A stretch of DNA of 64,000 nucleotides from Sitta carolinensis (GCA_032173965.1 JAVUNC010000005.1:2914001-2978000); one strand, 5' to 3'. Positions 12,244-25,096 are shown, counted from the stretch's first letter. The notes: generated by a model from the letters alone, not told the origin. Translations and numbers: made by a program.

Positions 12244-14081
12244 TGCAGGGTTGGGGTGAGTGTGGGAAGAAACATTTCAGCTCAATCTCTACCCACACAC
12301 ATTTTTTGGTATCACACTCAAACCAGAGCATCACGCCAGAGCAAGGACTTACACCTATGAATTTTCGCCATTATATTTTGAAGCAACATCTTTGTGCAGC
12401 TTCACATTGCTTCCAGTGAGTTTCTTTACACAGGTTTAATATTATTAAATCATGATATTAACAAGCCCTTTATGGTTCAGTGCAGTGAAATGCCTATGAA
12501 TCATCAAAGGGAACAATGTAGGAAACAATACTGTGATGAGGAACATTATATTGGATTTACTCCTGCCCTAGAAAACATATTGTTATCTTGCACATAACAA
12601 GTTATTGCAGAACATTCATATCAAGGCCTCAAAGAGAGAAGATAGGTAGATAGATTGCAACAATTATTAAAATAGAAATGAACATTTGCTCAATAATAAA
12701 CTTAAACCTTGATAGACAGTGAAGAGTGTGGAGCTTTTCTTTGGCCAGTCTGGCTTCCCACATTCACATCAAGGTTCAATTTGGCCCAATTTGCATTTAA
12801 ATCCTGTACATATAATAACCATACATATTTACTAGCTAGCAGAAGATTTACTGCTGTATCTTACAATTCTGAAGGAGGGAATAAAAAATAGGTGTAAAAA
12901 AAAAAAAGAAAAAGAAGTGGCAAGCAGTTTCCACCTAGCAGTGATGGTACAAGAGAATTTTATGCTCTGAACTCAACAGATTTAAGACCTTATCAAAACA
13001 GGATTTGCAGAATCACTCACTGAAGTGGATGTATTTATGCTTCCACTATATCAAATCTCACTACTTCAGAAAAGACATCAAGGATATGCATATGAATTTA
13101 AACACACTTGAAGAAGAATGTTAACCTTTCAGGGCAGTATTTTTAATTCTTCAGCTGTCTGGTTATTAATGGGAATATAGATTTCAAGTCTTTGTTTACA
13201 GCATGTGCAGCGGGCACAAGTGTTAAGAAGTGCACTCTTTATCTAATTGTTCATTATTTTATAGTTTGTTTCTCCACTTCTCCCTTGCTTGCAGGAATTC
13301 TGATCAGCACGAAGTGCAGGGAGGGGAACGACTCACCTTGACTATTTCTTTTTTTGTTTAATTTACTGGGAAATACTTAACACAATATGATTTTGCCCCA
13401 CGCTACAGCGAGCCTGTTGCTTCAAGTCTGAATTCAGAAAAGCTGTGCCTGATGCTTTCCTGCTGGAAACAGACACTCCTTTTCTACTGTGATGCCAGTG
13501 AGGCACAGGAAAGATGAAACTGGCATTTGGGGCAACTCTGGCTGAATTCTGGGCAACTTTGGCCAAAATCAGCAGAAAAAAACCAACAACTTCTCTGGGC
13601 AGTGTTTACAAAATTCAAGACACAGAGGCAACTCCAGTAGTTTCAAGGGCCAGCAAGGAGTATCATGGGCACAGTTAATTAGTGATGTCTCGCTTATGCT
13701 GGCAAGTGTGTGGACACTAAATTGCACAGTTAAAAGAGCATAAAGCATTTTATTTAAGTGCCAGGGCTGCAGGTAATTGAACAAAGTGTACTGTGTCAAT
13801 TTGTATTAGGGTTCACAAGTAGTGAGCAATTAAAATGACTGGCAATTTGTCTTTAAATAGAAAGTAGCATAAAACGGGATGATCTCCTTCTGCATAAACA
13901 GCTGAGATCAGGCCATCAGTGGCTCTGTGTCAAGAAGCCTGTGCCAATTTACACTAGCAAGGAGACTTATTCCAGTCCCAGATATACATCTGAAGGAAAA
14001 ATAAGCTGTAAGCCCTTTGCTTCAGTTAAATGGGCTTGTGAGATAGACAGAGTCCATTTGAAGAAGACAGCTGGGATGCTG

Positions 14082-14150
14082 TTTCATAGAATCATGGAAT
14101 GGTTTGGGTTGGAAGAGACCTTAGACACCATCTAGTTCCAAGACCCAGAG
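14082..14150 (-). mobile_element. CR1 LINE 3' terminus
   Basis: The plus strand reads 'catagaatcatggaatggtt' followed by 'tgggttggaagagacctta', the reverse complement of the extreme CR1 3' end with its tail. Only about 70 bases survive. Confidence 0.85.
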
Positions 14151-15159
14151 GAGCCTCTTGCACATTAAGTGGGTGTTAGGATGGGGGTGGCTTCAGGAAA
14201 GAGACCCCTCCATCCAAAATACTGTTTGGATCCATGGGATCTCCTTTATCTTGACTGACTGACCTGGAAGAGAAGCCTGGCAGGTGCCAGAGGTGGATCA
14301 ACAGGGAAAAGTCACACCCAGACACAGAGGGAAACAAAGCTCAGGGTGGACATGTAGCATTCAAGTCGAGGGTAGGCAAAGCACTGTCACAAGCTGCAGA
14401 AGTGATGAATAAAAACACCCTCGTCTGCAAGCAAGGGCACACACAGCCTGATCTGGGAGCTGCTACACGTCCTCAGCAGCTCTTCAGAGGAGATTTGTAA
14501 CAGCTTTGATACACAGTCTAAGGCTGTTCCCTTCATCAATCAAGGAGTCATCTTAACTGGCTGCAGATGTTCAAAATTTAGGACAACCAGGTGTGTGTTC
14601 ATGGGTTTCAACCCCCGTGAGTGAAAAAAACAGGCTTAAAAAAATGTCATTTCATCTTTCCTATCTTACTTGTGTCCTAGCACCCTCTTTACCCCACTCA
14701 TTACAAAGAGAAAGCAATTTCTCATGCAGAACTGTCTTTTGATGCCTGCACCTTGGCAGGTAAATCTAATCCCTGATGTGTAAAAAACCAAGGTACTGCC
14801 CACAGAACCTCTCCTTCCTAAGAAGGTCCACACTAGGTCTTTCACACAACAGACATCTTCCTCGTCCAAATGTTCTTTCCTAAAGAAGTCATGAGGGGAT
14901 GTACCCCTGACACAGTCTTCAGGCCCTTAGGAAACTTAATTTTTTTTAGTTTGTGGTTTAAGAGCCTCATCCCTCAGTTTCTTCAGAGCTCTCTGCTGCC
15001 AGCATCCCATCCTCACAACTCATTACTGCTTCCCTGACTTCTCCAAGATTCTTTCTGCAGACACTTGAATTTGAAGCAGATTCCTTAAGACCAGCCACTT
15101 GGGTTTTTTTCAGTCTTCTTCCTCTCAGTTAATGCCTCATACACTTGATTAATTCACTG

Positions 15160-15235
15160 TGCCTCATGGACACGTTGGATGGTTGGACAAGATCTGAAAG
15201 GTTTTTTTTCCAACCTTGACAACTCTGTGACTCCA
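15160..15235 (+). mobile_element. CR1 LINE 3' remnant
   Basis: Reads 'ggatggttggacaagatctg' then 'ttccaaccttgacaactctg' and 'tgactcc', a diverged CR1 3' end. Confidence 0.55.
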
Positions 15236-15717
15236 TGCTAGGTGGACATCAAACGACCAGGAGTGGAGCAACCAGCATTCATTCTGCCTCCAGGAACTCC
15301 TCAGATTCCACTCCTGCCTGGCTACTCCCTGCAGTGCAGAGCCTGACAGCTGGCTCAGAAGGGGAATCAATGGAATAAGCAGTGATCAGGAGAGCATTTG
15401 GGCAAAAAAAGGAGAGTTCAGACCTGAAGGGTCTTTTCTCAGTGAACTCTTACAAGGCTCAACTTCAGGAGGTGTGAAGCAATGAAAACCTATTTAAGTC
15501 AAGGTAAGTTACGAAGAAGATCTGGGCATTGAATCCATTAATAACAATACTGAGTAAAAATGGAATGACCAGAGAAATAAAAGAAAAGGAAACAGCTATC
15601 AGATGAAAATAGGTAAGAACAACAGACAGAAATTTTAGAAGTTAAATGAAGGAGAGGGGAGAAGTAAACAACTCCAGCAAATAAAGAATCCAGTAACAAG
15701 TTTAGAGAAAGACAACT

Positions 15718-15735
15718 GAAAAAAAAAAAAAAAAG
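15718..15735. repeat. Poly(A) run
   Basis: An uninterrupted run of A followed by GAGAAGAAAGG. It lies in a purine-rich stretch from about 15550 to 15830 that creates spurious Phe/Ser/Leu-rich minus-strand frames. Confidence 0.85.
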
Positions 15736-16603
15736 AGAAGAAAGGCATGAGGGGTAGGGAATCCACAGGGAAGAATGGATAAAAGGAGGAAAGAGTAGAA
15801 AGCAAATGGAATGAACAAAGAGGAAGTACAAATCTCCTCAGGGCCATTTCTATATTGACCAAACCTATACAGGCCAAGAGGTTTCAGAGATGGTCAATAA
15901 GTAGTTGTTTCTCTGTAACACAAGACTCTGTAAAATACCAGAGTGGGTGATACTCATGCTCTGCAGCATTCACATCTAATTTAGAAGTGATGGGGAACAT
16001 TGATTCCTACCTACCAGTGAAGAAAAATACACATTTCCACAAAGCACTCAAAACCCAAGTCCCACACAAACTTGTGAACGTGAGAATTGAACATACTGGG
16101 GTCAACTCTCCTCATCAGGTGTGAGGACAGAAGCCACATCAGAAACACCTTCTCAGAGGAGGGGAATTTAATACTCATGGAAAAACTTCACCACAGCACA
16201 GAGAAAACTGGGCACAGACCTGGACACATTGTTAACCTATACAGGAGAAGGTGGATGAATCTGTGATGCCAGACTGGCATAACTGCAGTCCAATCCCTTT
16301 CCATTCAAGCTGGTTGGAACATTAAACTCAACCCTAAAGAGCTTCTTCTCCAAACTGTGATCTCCTGGTGTTTCACATGGTCAGACTTGCAAAGACTTCA
16401 CCTGAATTGATTTAATAAACAATACAGTTCACCTGACCCACTCTGAACCCAAATCAGATGGATCTCACCTCCCATTTCTGCCACAACCAGAAACTACTGA
16501 CAAAGCAACGTGAATGCTGGAAAAGGACAAACATGCTGCACAAGTATCCCAAAACACCAGTGAACGCCACAGAGGGTGACAATACTCCAAGGAGGCTCTT
16601 TAC

Positions 16604-16850
16604 CTGCAGGTGGGTCCATTCTGTATTTATTCTCTTGACACCAACCGACTGGTCGAAGTCTGCAATCCAAGTAAAACAACCACTGGTCATAGGATTCAGT
16701 CTCCTCCAATCCCACATAGCGAAGGCGTAATCTTCCTCCAACATTTTCAACCACACTAACTATCCAGTACTGAAAGGGATTCTGGGAATCCTGCAGCTCT
16801 ATTAAGGAATCAACTGTAATGAGGTCTACAGGGTTTTTTCCTCGCAGAGG
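16604..16850 (-). CDS. SFMBT2: SFMBT2 exon 6 (residues 178-259 plus 1 nt, core of MBT repeat 2)
   Basis: A 247-bp exon (82 codons + 1 nt) between acceptor ttcaaacag and donor GCAG|gtaaag. It encodes [20 protein letters not shown], then the barrel strands [20 protein letters not shown], then [16 protein letters not shown], and the closing [17 protein letters not shown]. This is MBT repeat 2 and matches human SFMBT2 closely. The wording [15 protein letters not shown] and the DQWLFYLD motif separate it from SFMBT1. One odd residue is the Cys in [10 protein letters not shown], where I recall Tyr in human. Confidence 0.98.
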
Positions 16851-17063
16851 CTGTTTGAATAGAAGCAAAACTCCTTATTTTAAACTTTATTTGAAGACTT
16901 CTCAAGGAAACAGATGACAGCAGAAGATTATTTTTGTTTTTCACACCATCATCCAAGCGATCAGCAAACAGTCTGTTCTTCTTCTATTTTACCCAATGTC
17001 TTCCAAGTGCAAATTCAGAAGTAAAACAGAAAACAACAGTTGTGCTAATTTCTCAACCGACAT

Positions 17064-17095
17064 CATCAATAACAACAACAACAACAAAAAAAAAA
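17064..17095. repeat. AAC triplet repeat with A run
   Basis: Several AAC units followed by a run of A, within intron 5. Confidence 0.85.
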
Positions 17096-19603
17096 ATAAT
17101 AAAAGGTGGAACAGCTTGTAAGGCACATCCATTTAGGACGCTCCTGAACTACTCAAAGCCTGTATTGGAGCATTTCAAACAAATTCTTATTGACTGCAGC
17201 TAATAAGAACCAACCACAGGACTGGACCCTAATATTTACCTAAAACCAAAAAATTTACATGTACTTTGTGCATGACCCTGAAATTTCACTCTGTGTACTG
17301 ATCTCTTTCACCAAAGATCAGCTTTATCTTATTCCTACTGGTGTGGAGAGCAAATTATCCCCCCCCAGCCATGGATGCATGAGTCTGTGGGGGTTATTCC
17401 AAAGCTCAAAACCCCGCAGCAGGCTTGGATCCAAGGCCAAGGCACACAGGATTTGTTGGGTCAAGCCACCATTCCCAAGAAATCCCAGTGACTGAGGTTA
17501 GTTGCTTCCACATGGTTATTTTCTGGCATCCCAGTTTTGCAGCCATTTACACATACGTGTAACTCTCCACCTGCAAGCACAGGCATTAAAAAACCATGAG
17601 ATGCTCTGCAGAACAACCCTTTTGGGGCTCAGTGTTTTTGTTTCGTGACTGTGAGCATCTCTTGTGTTCTCAAGCTTCAACATAATGGTTAGATTTCTTG
17701 TTTTTTATTAAATACAAGTTTGAATTCTTATGCAATGTCGCAGTTCTGGGGTTTTAAGAGCAGCATTAAAACGACCCCAAGACTTGGAAGTGCTGGTCCC
17801 CAAAGGAGATGCTAAGCAAAGGCATAATACATTAAAAACAAAGACTTTTTTTTTCTTTCCCGTGTGTTTGTCCCACTTTTACTTAATTAAACAGTATAAT
17901 CATTTCACATTACTTTTAAAAATATTAATTCTGTAAATCAAGAGTCAGTCCAGGATGGTTCTTTGTAACAGTGGCTACAAAATAAGGAGAAAGCCTTATT
18001 TTTCAAAAAGTTATCTTTCTTATTGAATATTGAAAATATTCAAATTTTGAGAAGCAACTGATTTTCATGCATCTCTCTTAGTCCAAAAAAACAGGCAAGA
18101 GAACGAGAATATGGTAAAAAAAATACAATTAAAATTACCTAAAAGCTTATCACATGTACAATTTTAAACAGCTTTATGATTAATAGATATTTCTCAGAAC
18201 AATGTATTTGCCATAATAAGCTACTTTTCTACAGTGCAAGCTGCAAGCATCTGTATAATCTCTTCAAATATTATTTCATGGTAAAATGCAGTGTCAGAAT
18301 TTAATAATACAGCAGAAATCCACTTTAATGTGGATTTTTTTTTTGCCCCTCTCATACAACTGCTTCATTGCAACAAAATATTCTTTAATATGAAACGATG
18401 GTGTAATGATTTAACTTATTATAATAAATCCCTGGCTGTATCAAAGTGAATATTGCTTCCCTGATTTGTGTGCTAAATTTTAAGCCAATGGGCTGTCACT
18501 CACCCCATGAGAACTGAATGGCTAGGATTAATAATCGGCTTGCATGAAATATTAACATTTACCATAATGCAAGAACCCTTCACATGCGTAGCTGGCACAT
18601 TAAAAAAAAAAATATTTAAAAAGCAGCACTATATATTGATTTAACAGTCTAACAACAATCTGCAGCACTCAGGAACAGCAAATCTGTCAACAGGGGCCAA
18701 CATACACTGCACGACACAGACAGCAGCGAGCACATGAAACACCAGGAAAGGGTCAGAAACTGTTTCAAGCCAACACAATGTTTTCTCTCTTCTGCTTTTC
18801 TGCCTGGGGCTGCCTCTCTTCCCTGCCTGTGGAAAGGGGAGGTTTAGCAGACACCAGAGATGGGGGTTGGACACCATCACATTTCTGCATATGCCACCTG
18901 GGACTAGTCCAGGAATGGGGATGCAGCAGGCCTGAGGATGTGGATTATGTGGGGTTCTGCTCATCCCTCAGACTGGGGGAAAAAAATCCCAAATTGGTGT
19001 AATATTAATTCTCCCTGCCAGGTACGTCTTGGGCATGTGGAACAAGGATGCAGCTGTGGATGGTGGAAGTGACCAGGGACAAAATGATCAAAAAAATGAT
19101 CAAAAACGGTGCCTGGATGCACAGTGGCCTCCCACGAGCCAACGTGAGCACTTTCACAAAGGTAAATAAATTCCTGTATGCCCTCACTCTCAGCCTAAAT
19201 GCAGAGGGACAAAGAATGAGGGGTCCTGCAGGAGCATCTGTCTCCTCTCCAAATGCCCCCACAGCATCCTCATGAGAGCAGGGCAGGCCCTGATGCCAAA
19301 GCTGCCCGGGGATTCCAGGTGACGCTGTGGGATTTTTATCCAGGATCTCAAGGCACACTGAGCCTTTCCCAGGAGCAGGTCACCTCTGGATTTGCTGCAC
19401 AGACTGGGCTCTTGGCCAAGTGGGTGCATCTACAAAATGGACCCTTCTGCTCTGCTGAGGCCACCTCACCCAACAACTTCCCCACTAACTGTGACTGCTG
19501 GATTCAGGTGGAGGGAATGTCCTTGAGGGAGCGCTTCCCATAGAAAGATAAACATGGCAGCGCTCCCCATCACCCTGCTAAACCCTCTCTCTAACCTGTG
19601 CCA

Positions 19604-19755
19604 CGGAATCACAGGATAGCTGGGGTTGGAAGGGACCTTAAAGGTAATCCACTTCCAACCCCCTGCCATGGGCAGGGACACCTCCCACTAGACATGACTG
19701 CTCCAAGCCCCATCCAGCCTGGCCTTGGACACTTCCAGGGATGGGGAAAGATGGA
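19604..19755 (-). mobile_element. CR1 LINE 3' fragment, left of exon 5
   Basis: The plus strand reads 'ggttggaagggaccttaaag', 'ccctgccatgggcagggaca', then 'aagccccatccagcctggcc' and 'cttccagggatgggg'. It is the reverse complement of the copy at 20240-20455. The segment 19703-19733 is exactly complementary to 20325-20355. Confidence 0.93.
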
Positions 19756-20020
19756 TTGGCAGCTCAGGTCACTGGTTTGATGGATCTAATGGGGCACTGA
19801 AGGGCTGAGTTCCCCTTCTGTGGAAGCCCTCCAGGCTCTCCTCCCCCCACCAGGCCTTTTTTGAGCACCCAACTTTCTGGAGAACTAAAAGGCAAAACAA
19901 ACCCCCCGTGACTGGGTGGGAAGCAGAGCCAGCAGAGCCAGGCACGGCTGCCAGGGATTTTGGGGCAGGAATGGGTCAGGTCCTGGGGCTGGCACACAGA
20001 CACTGCAAGCACACACCAAG

Positions 20021-20041
20021 GAGGAAGAGGAGGAGGAGGAA
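20021..20041. repeat. GAG/GGA microsatellite
   Basis: A short purine triplet repeat 19 bases downstream (in gene direction) of the exon 5 donor. Its position could expose purine-rich splicing enhancer motifs. Confidence 0.85.
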
Positions 20042-20059
20042 CTGCAATCTAATACATAC

Positions 20060-20148
20060 ACCTTCCAGCAAATTCGCAGGGGCCGTCCTGGCGCCGGTCA
20101 GATCCTGGATGAGAAACTCTGTCCAGTCCACGTATTTCTCCTTGATTG
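20060..20148 (-). CDS. SFMBT2: SFMBT2 exon 5 (residues 148-177, linker between MBT repeats 1 and 2)
   Basis: An 89-bp exon (2 + 29 codons) between acceptor ccttccccag and donor GGT|gtatgt. It encodes [19 protein letters not shown] then [11 protein letters not shown], the segment that enters MBT repeat 2, nearly identical to human SFMBT2. The donor choice is decided by frame. Ending two bases earlier, at GAAG|gtgtat, would throw the next exon out of frame, whereas GGT|gtatgt joins straight to PLRGKN. Skipping the exon (89 is not divisible by 3) would also shift the frame. It is flanked by CR1 copies in opposite orientations, at 19604-19755 and 20240-20455. Confidence 0.96.
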
Positions 20149-20239
20149 CTGGGGAAGGGGAGGCAAGGAGAGAAATGCTTAGCACAGCAGGCTGCAGTGA
20201 CATGCCACCTGTGTGTCACAGAGTGGACATGTGTATTTA

Positions 20240-20455
20240 TTAAGAAGAAATTCCTGATTATTAGAGGGAAGAGCCCTTGGCACAGGTTGCCCAGAGCAGC
20301 TGTGGCTGCCCCTGGATCCCTGGCAGTGTCCAAGGCCAGGCTGGATGGGGCTTGGAACAACCTGGGGCAGTGGAAGGTGTCCCTGCCCATGGCAGGGGGT
20401 GGAATGACATCATTTTTAAGCTCTTTCCAACCCAAAACATCCTGTGATTCAATCA
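20240..20455 (+). mobile_element. CR1 LINE 3' fragment, right of exon 5
   Basis: Reads 'gcacaggttgcccagagcag', 'tggatccctggcagtgtcca', 'gtgtccctgcccatggcagg' and ends at 'catcctgtgattcaat'. It starts about 90 bases upstream, in gene direction, of the exon 5 acceptor. It is inverted relative to 19604-19755. Confidence 0.95.
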
Positions 20456-22945
20456 CTTTAGAGACATCTCAGGATTTACCAGCTCTAAAGTTTCGGATGC
20501 AACTGCAACTCAGACCAGGAAAAAAGCTGGTTGTTGTCCAGTTCTTTGGGCAACCTGTGCACGCAGTTAAATCCCAGAAAAAGGGAAAGTGTTGCTCCAC
20601 TGCAGCCACTGATAGTGATTTACAGCATCATGGCTTATCATCCCCATCTCTCCCACTCAGAATTGGCCACTGCTCGTGTAACCACTCGTTTCCTGCTTAT
20701 CACCTGGGCTCAGATGTGATTTATAAAGTCTCTTTGTATGTTCACTAATGACCTCTGGGAAAAAAAGAAGCTGTGCAAACTTTCAATTCCTTGACAGGAG
20801 ACCAGAAACTCCAGGTGCTTTTCCAACAAAGTAGAAGAATCAACCCTGAGAACATCATCTATCAGCTGCTGAGTCAATACACTAGCAAGAAGAAAGACTT
20901 AAAGTCCTTCCTTTATCAGAAACTTGTGTTTCCTTTAGAAAAAAAATAGTATTTTCTGAGGTAAACACTATGTCCTAATTACTTGAGGACAGGTATGCAC
21001 TGTTGTGAGATTTGAACTGAAATATATAAATTTTGCCTCCAGGATTCACATTCCGGGTCAGTTCTGGTTGAAATCAGTGGATACAAAAAGGAAATAATTC
21101 AACAAATCTCAGCTTCAGAGATAGAGATGCCTCTTCAAGTGCACAGTGCAGTTGCAATCAGAAACCCAACAATTAGACTTTAATTCTACCTGCCTGTAAA
21201 TGAGAATTAAATTACATCTGAAACTTTGTTTTCTCCCCAAAATAATCTTACTTATTTGTGAGAGAATCATCAGGAGCGCAGTTATGTTGCTAACTTAGAA
21301 ACACCTACAGAAGGGAAAAATCACAAGCATTTGAAAATTTAAACATTTCTTCCAAATAAACAACTAAATATCTTGTTTAAAGACCATTACCCCACAGGAC
21401 TGAGCATGGATAAAGACACAAGCCATGCCCAGTGCACCTTATCTCAACTTAATTTCTGAGCTGAGCTCCTTCCCCAAAAGCCAGTTCTCCCAGCTTGAGC
21501 TATACATCCAGTTTACATATCTAAATTACTTTAAATGTGCATTTAAATGTATTTAAAATTATCAAACCTTGCACTGCTGGACTTGAGCCTCCGTGAAATA
21601 GTGTTTGAACTTGCCTGGAACCATTCTAAGTCTTTTGCAGTACTGATTTTGCATGATTTCCAGAAGATTTATGACCTTTGCATTATTTAAGATGAAAGAA
21701 CAGCCTGAGAAGGAAGGATTTAGATATGACACTTTCTTTCTCAACACTCCTGCTGTGTACACCTCATCAGCTCCTGTCCACCTACCTCAGGATAAGGGAA
21801 ACAAGCTGAATTCTGGCACCAGGGAGAGGACAGTAATTGTGGTAATTAACGTGGCTGGAGTCCCTCGAGCTCAGACTTCTGCCTCTCTGAGAACAGGACT
21901 GGGTGCAGCACAGAAAGGTGCAAGTTGAACTTGATTTTGGCTCATTCCCACAAAGTTTCAGCCAAATTTCAGAATGCCAGAGCTTCACTACCAAGGAATG
22001 ACAAATGTGATAAAAAGCACACAGTTTGAACTTTCAAAGCTGGCAGGAGTGGGGGGGGGAGACAGGGGGAGAATAGGATTTTCAAAGTTGACAACAGAAT
22101 TAACAGATTTCAGGGGCTTCCACTTCCAGATGCCCAACTGGAGATGTCATAACGGTGCCTGATTCACAGATCTGGCTGTCTGTCAGTCTCCCTTCCAGGG
22201 CCTTTCAGAGAGGAAAAAATATCCCCTGTCCTTTTTAAAAGACTTGCACCTCACAGTTTGACATCTAAATAAGCTGATGCCTCTCTCCACATTCAGATCT
22301 GGATTACAGGCTTCCCAAGTCCAGAAGTCCCAAGGTGACCTCTGTTTTCAGGCTAAACAGGCTCAGCTGAAAAAAAAAGCCCTGAGCTATTCTCAGTTTC
22401 TAGGTAGTTTCAGAACCATCCTTCCCATACATATCTAATTTCTAGGGTTTCCCTTTATTTTATTCTGCTTTTGTGGCTGAGATAAAATGACTCTGAAAAC
22501 CTCTGAGAGACTATAAATTTCACTGGAAGTTGTAGAAACAGGGATTTGTACCTTCCTCTGTGCCTACAGACCACAATCAGCCTTCTCAGTTTTACAGTTC
22601 AAGTCATCACAATGCAAATATTAATTTTTAGCAGTAATGAAGTGAATCTGAATGATCACGATATCTGCAAAAGCCTTTGAGAACCAAGCAAAATGTTAAA
22701 CAAATATATTCAAACTAAGGAAAATCTGCTGGGCAAATGAGAATAGCTGTCAGTGCAATGCATGAGTGCCCAACCTGAGCATCCCTCTCCAGAAATGCTG
22801 GTGCTCCTCTGCCATATCAGACTCAGCAGCTGGGGGCTGAAGCAGTGAACTTTCAATCACTATTTCCCATTTTCCCTTGTTAGCTAAAGGAAAAGGCTCT
22901 CCTGAATTCTCCTACTGCTGGACAGGCTGGGAGAACTCGGTTTTG

Positions 22946-22965
22946 TTTTTTTTTTTTTTTTTTTT
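22946..22965. repeat. Poly(T) run (T20)
   Basis: An uninterrupted T run followed by GCAGATGG. On the plus strand it looks like a splice acceptor, but this strand is antisense to SFMBT2 and no coding frame follows. Confidence 0.9.
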
Positions 22966-25069
22966 GCAGATGGCTGGCCAGCTGATGGAAAGGAAAGGTG
23001 GACAGGATAAAGAATCCTGCTCCATGGTGACCAGAACTCCACTACTATTCCTGTTTTAAAAACATTTTTCCTTGCCTTAAAAAAAAATTCAGTGAGTCAG
23101 GAGTGGTCCGTGGGCTTCAGACAGCCCTGCCTTCTTCACCTTCCAACAGATTCATTTTCCCAGAATTTCCCCAGCAGCTCTGCTCCAGATTGAGTTCATC
23201 ATTCAGCACCAACAGCAACAGAGGAAAATCTATCTGAATCCAGATCATCACAGAAACACCTGAGAAAGATCCCACATTTCCCTCCTCAGTTCCTGAGGAG
23301 CAGCTCCAGTGATGCAGCAGATTCAGGGATGGGCTGGTCAAGGCTGAGCACTCCCAACAGACCTCAGTGAAATCATCAACCCCTGCAAAGGTAAAAACCA
23401 GGTCCTTGCAGCTCACTGCCTCCTTCCATGAAAAAATAATTATTTCAGGGATCACCTTCCAGTTTGGTAAATATCCACAGCAAATTCTTCATTGAGAAAG
23501 AACAAAGGACCTTTCTAACACTGAGGCTCAGGTTATAAAACCGAGAGCCCCTTCCAGCGACTTGAACTCCATCAAAAAATGGATCATATCCAATATCCCT
23601 CAAATTCTTCCCACTTTTCTCTATTCAATTCACCTTGCCCACAACGCCTCTGACTCCCATTCCTCTCTTCCCTTCTGACCCACTGCCATTTCCTCACTTT
23701 TACTGGCTGGTCACATTTTCCTAAGCTGTGTCATGAGACTCCAGCTGCAGTTGGACCTGGCATCACCTGAGGAGCAGGGGCTTCTGCCAGCTGAGCACTG
23801 GCTGATGTGCAAAGCATCACTGGGTGTTTATCACCAGGTTTTCCCCATCAGCTGCTCAAACCCAGCCCTTTCCCCTTGCTCTGTGTGTGCCAACCATGAA
23901 AACCATGCCGAGAGCAGCTGGACATGCTGGAGCAACGCACACCCCATCCCCTCCAACCCCCTGAACACGAGCCCCAGACCAGGAGAGCAGCTTCATTCCC
24001 TGCAACCCTGTAAATCTCTGTGCCCTGCCTCAGCCTCAGCACATAATGGGTTCAGATTTATCTGCCTCTCTAGAGAAATAAGAGATTAAAAGCACATTCA
24101 CAGTCCCATGACAGCACTGAGGCACAGGCATTCCATTCAATGAATATGAGATACTATTATCACATTAGCAACTCCTGGGATTTTATCTCGTCTTCTAGTA
24201 GTTGCTGTTTTGCTGAGAGCCACTCCTTTCAGGTCATGGGTTTACATGGAAATTCTCATTTTCCATTTTTTTTTTTTTCCCCCCAAGAACAGGACACTGC
24301 AGGAAAAACCTTGAAATCTGAAAGACCGACAAGACAATGGAAAGAACACGGTTGGTTTTTTTACTTTTCATGATGGTGTTTTCCCCCCAGGGCACCCACT
24401 TGATTGGCAAGAACAAGACTCAGGGATCTGAACTGCTACATCTGGTAAAATAAAGGAATGGCAGCATAAATAACTTACAGGCATACAGCACCTAAAAATA
24501 AGCTACTCCTTGGAAATACCTCAGCATGCCCCGTGGATACGTGTGCCCAACAAGCAACAACATCAAATTATGCTCATTTTTGTCCATACCTAAAAAAAAA
24601 AATAAATTAAAAAAACCAACCAAAAATCAAGAAAGCAGTCTTCATGTTCGGTTTCTTTTTTTTTTTTTTTTTTCTTTTTTTTTTAATAACCCAGGATCAC
24701 CAGCAACCTGTCGACACCTCTACTGGAGAATCCCCACTGGAACCCATCAACCTCTAAACAGCAGAGTTTTAATTTTCTTATATGTGAAGAACATCGTCTT
24801 AAACAGCTTTATAAAATGGTTTAAGATCTTTCAGATTAATCTGCTAAGTGACAACACTCTCAGTGTGGAAACTATTTTTATCATTAAAAATTTAACTCTT
24901 TCCTAGGACTGGAATGAATAGTTAACAAGGGAAATTTTAGTTGGGCAGGACCCAGGCAGTTCTCCTCCCTCCACTGTGAAATAAACTAAAGCACCAGGAT
25001 CTCATTAAAAGATTAATTTTCTAAACAAATAATTCAGGATGTTCAAAATGTAATATAGATATACAAATT

Positions 25070-25096
25070 ACATATACACATATATATATATATATT
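25070..25096. repeat. TA-rich microsatellite
   Basis: A CATATACACA lead-in and then about eight TA units. Confidence 0.85.

Larger units (their letters stand above)
11731..16603 (-). other. SFMBT2: SFMBT2 intron 6 (about 4.9 kb)
   Basis: Phase 1 intron. It contains a minus-strand CR1 end at 14082-14150, a weak plus-strand CR1 end at 15160-15235, an A run at 15718-15735, and a GTTT microsatellite with T tracts at 12180-12243. The rest is unique and unremarkable. Confidence 0.85.
16851..20059 (-). other. SFMBT2: SFMBT2 intron 5 (about 3.2 kb)
   Basis: Phase 0 intron. It holds a GAG/GGA microsatellite at 20021-20041, a minus-strand CR1 fragment at 19604-19755, an AT-rich unique stretch at about 17.9-18.65 kb with homeodomain-like TAAT motifs and a CCAAT box, and an AAC triplet repeat with an A run at 17064-17095. 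No gene is seen. Confidence 0.85.

Noticed and set aside
15538..15877. Hydrophobic Phe/Leu/Ser-rich minus-strand frames resembling a membrane protein
   Set aside because: The hydrophobic look comes from a purine-rich plus strand (A/G tract); no start context or splice partner.
20146..20748. 200-codon plus-strand open frame
   Set aside because: Its first half is the CR1 copy at 20240-20455 and it overlaps the exon 5 acceptor region. It is a repeat-derived shadow.
22946..22975. T20 followed by GCAG as a splice acceptor on the plus strand
   Set aside because: It is antisense to the only gene, and the following frame is short and unrecognised.
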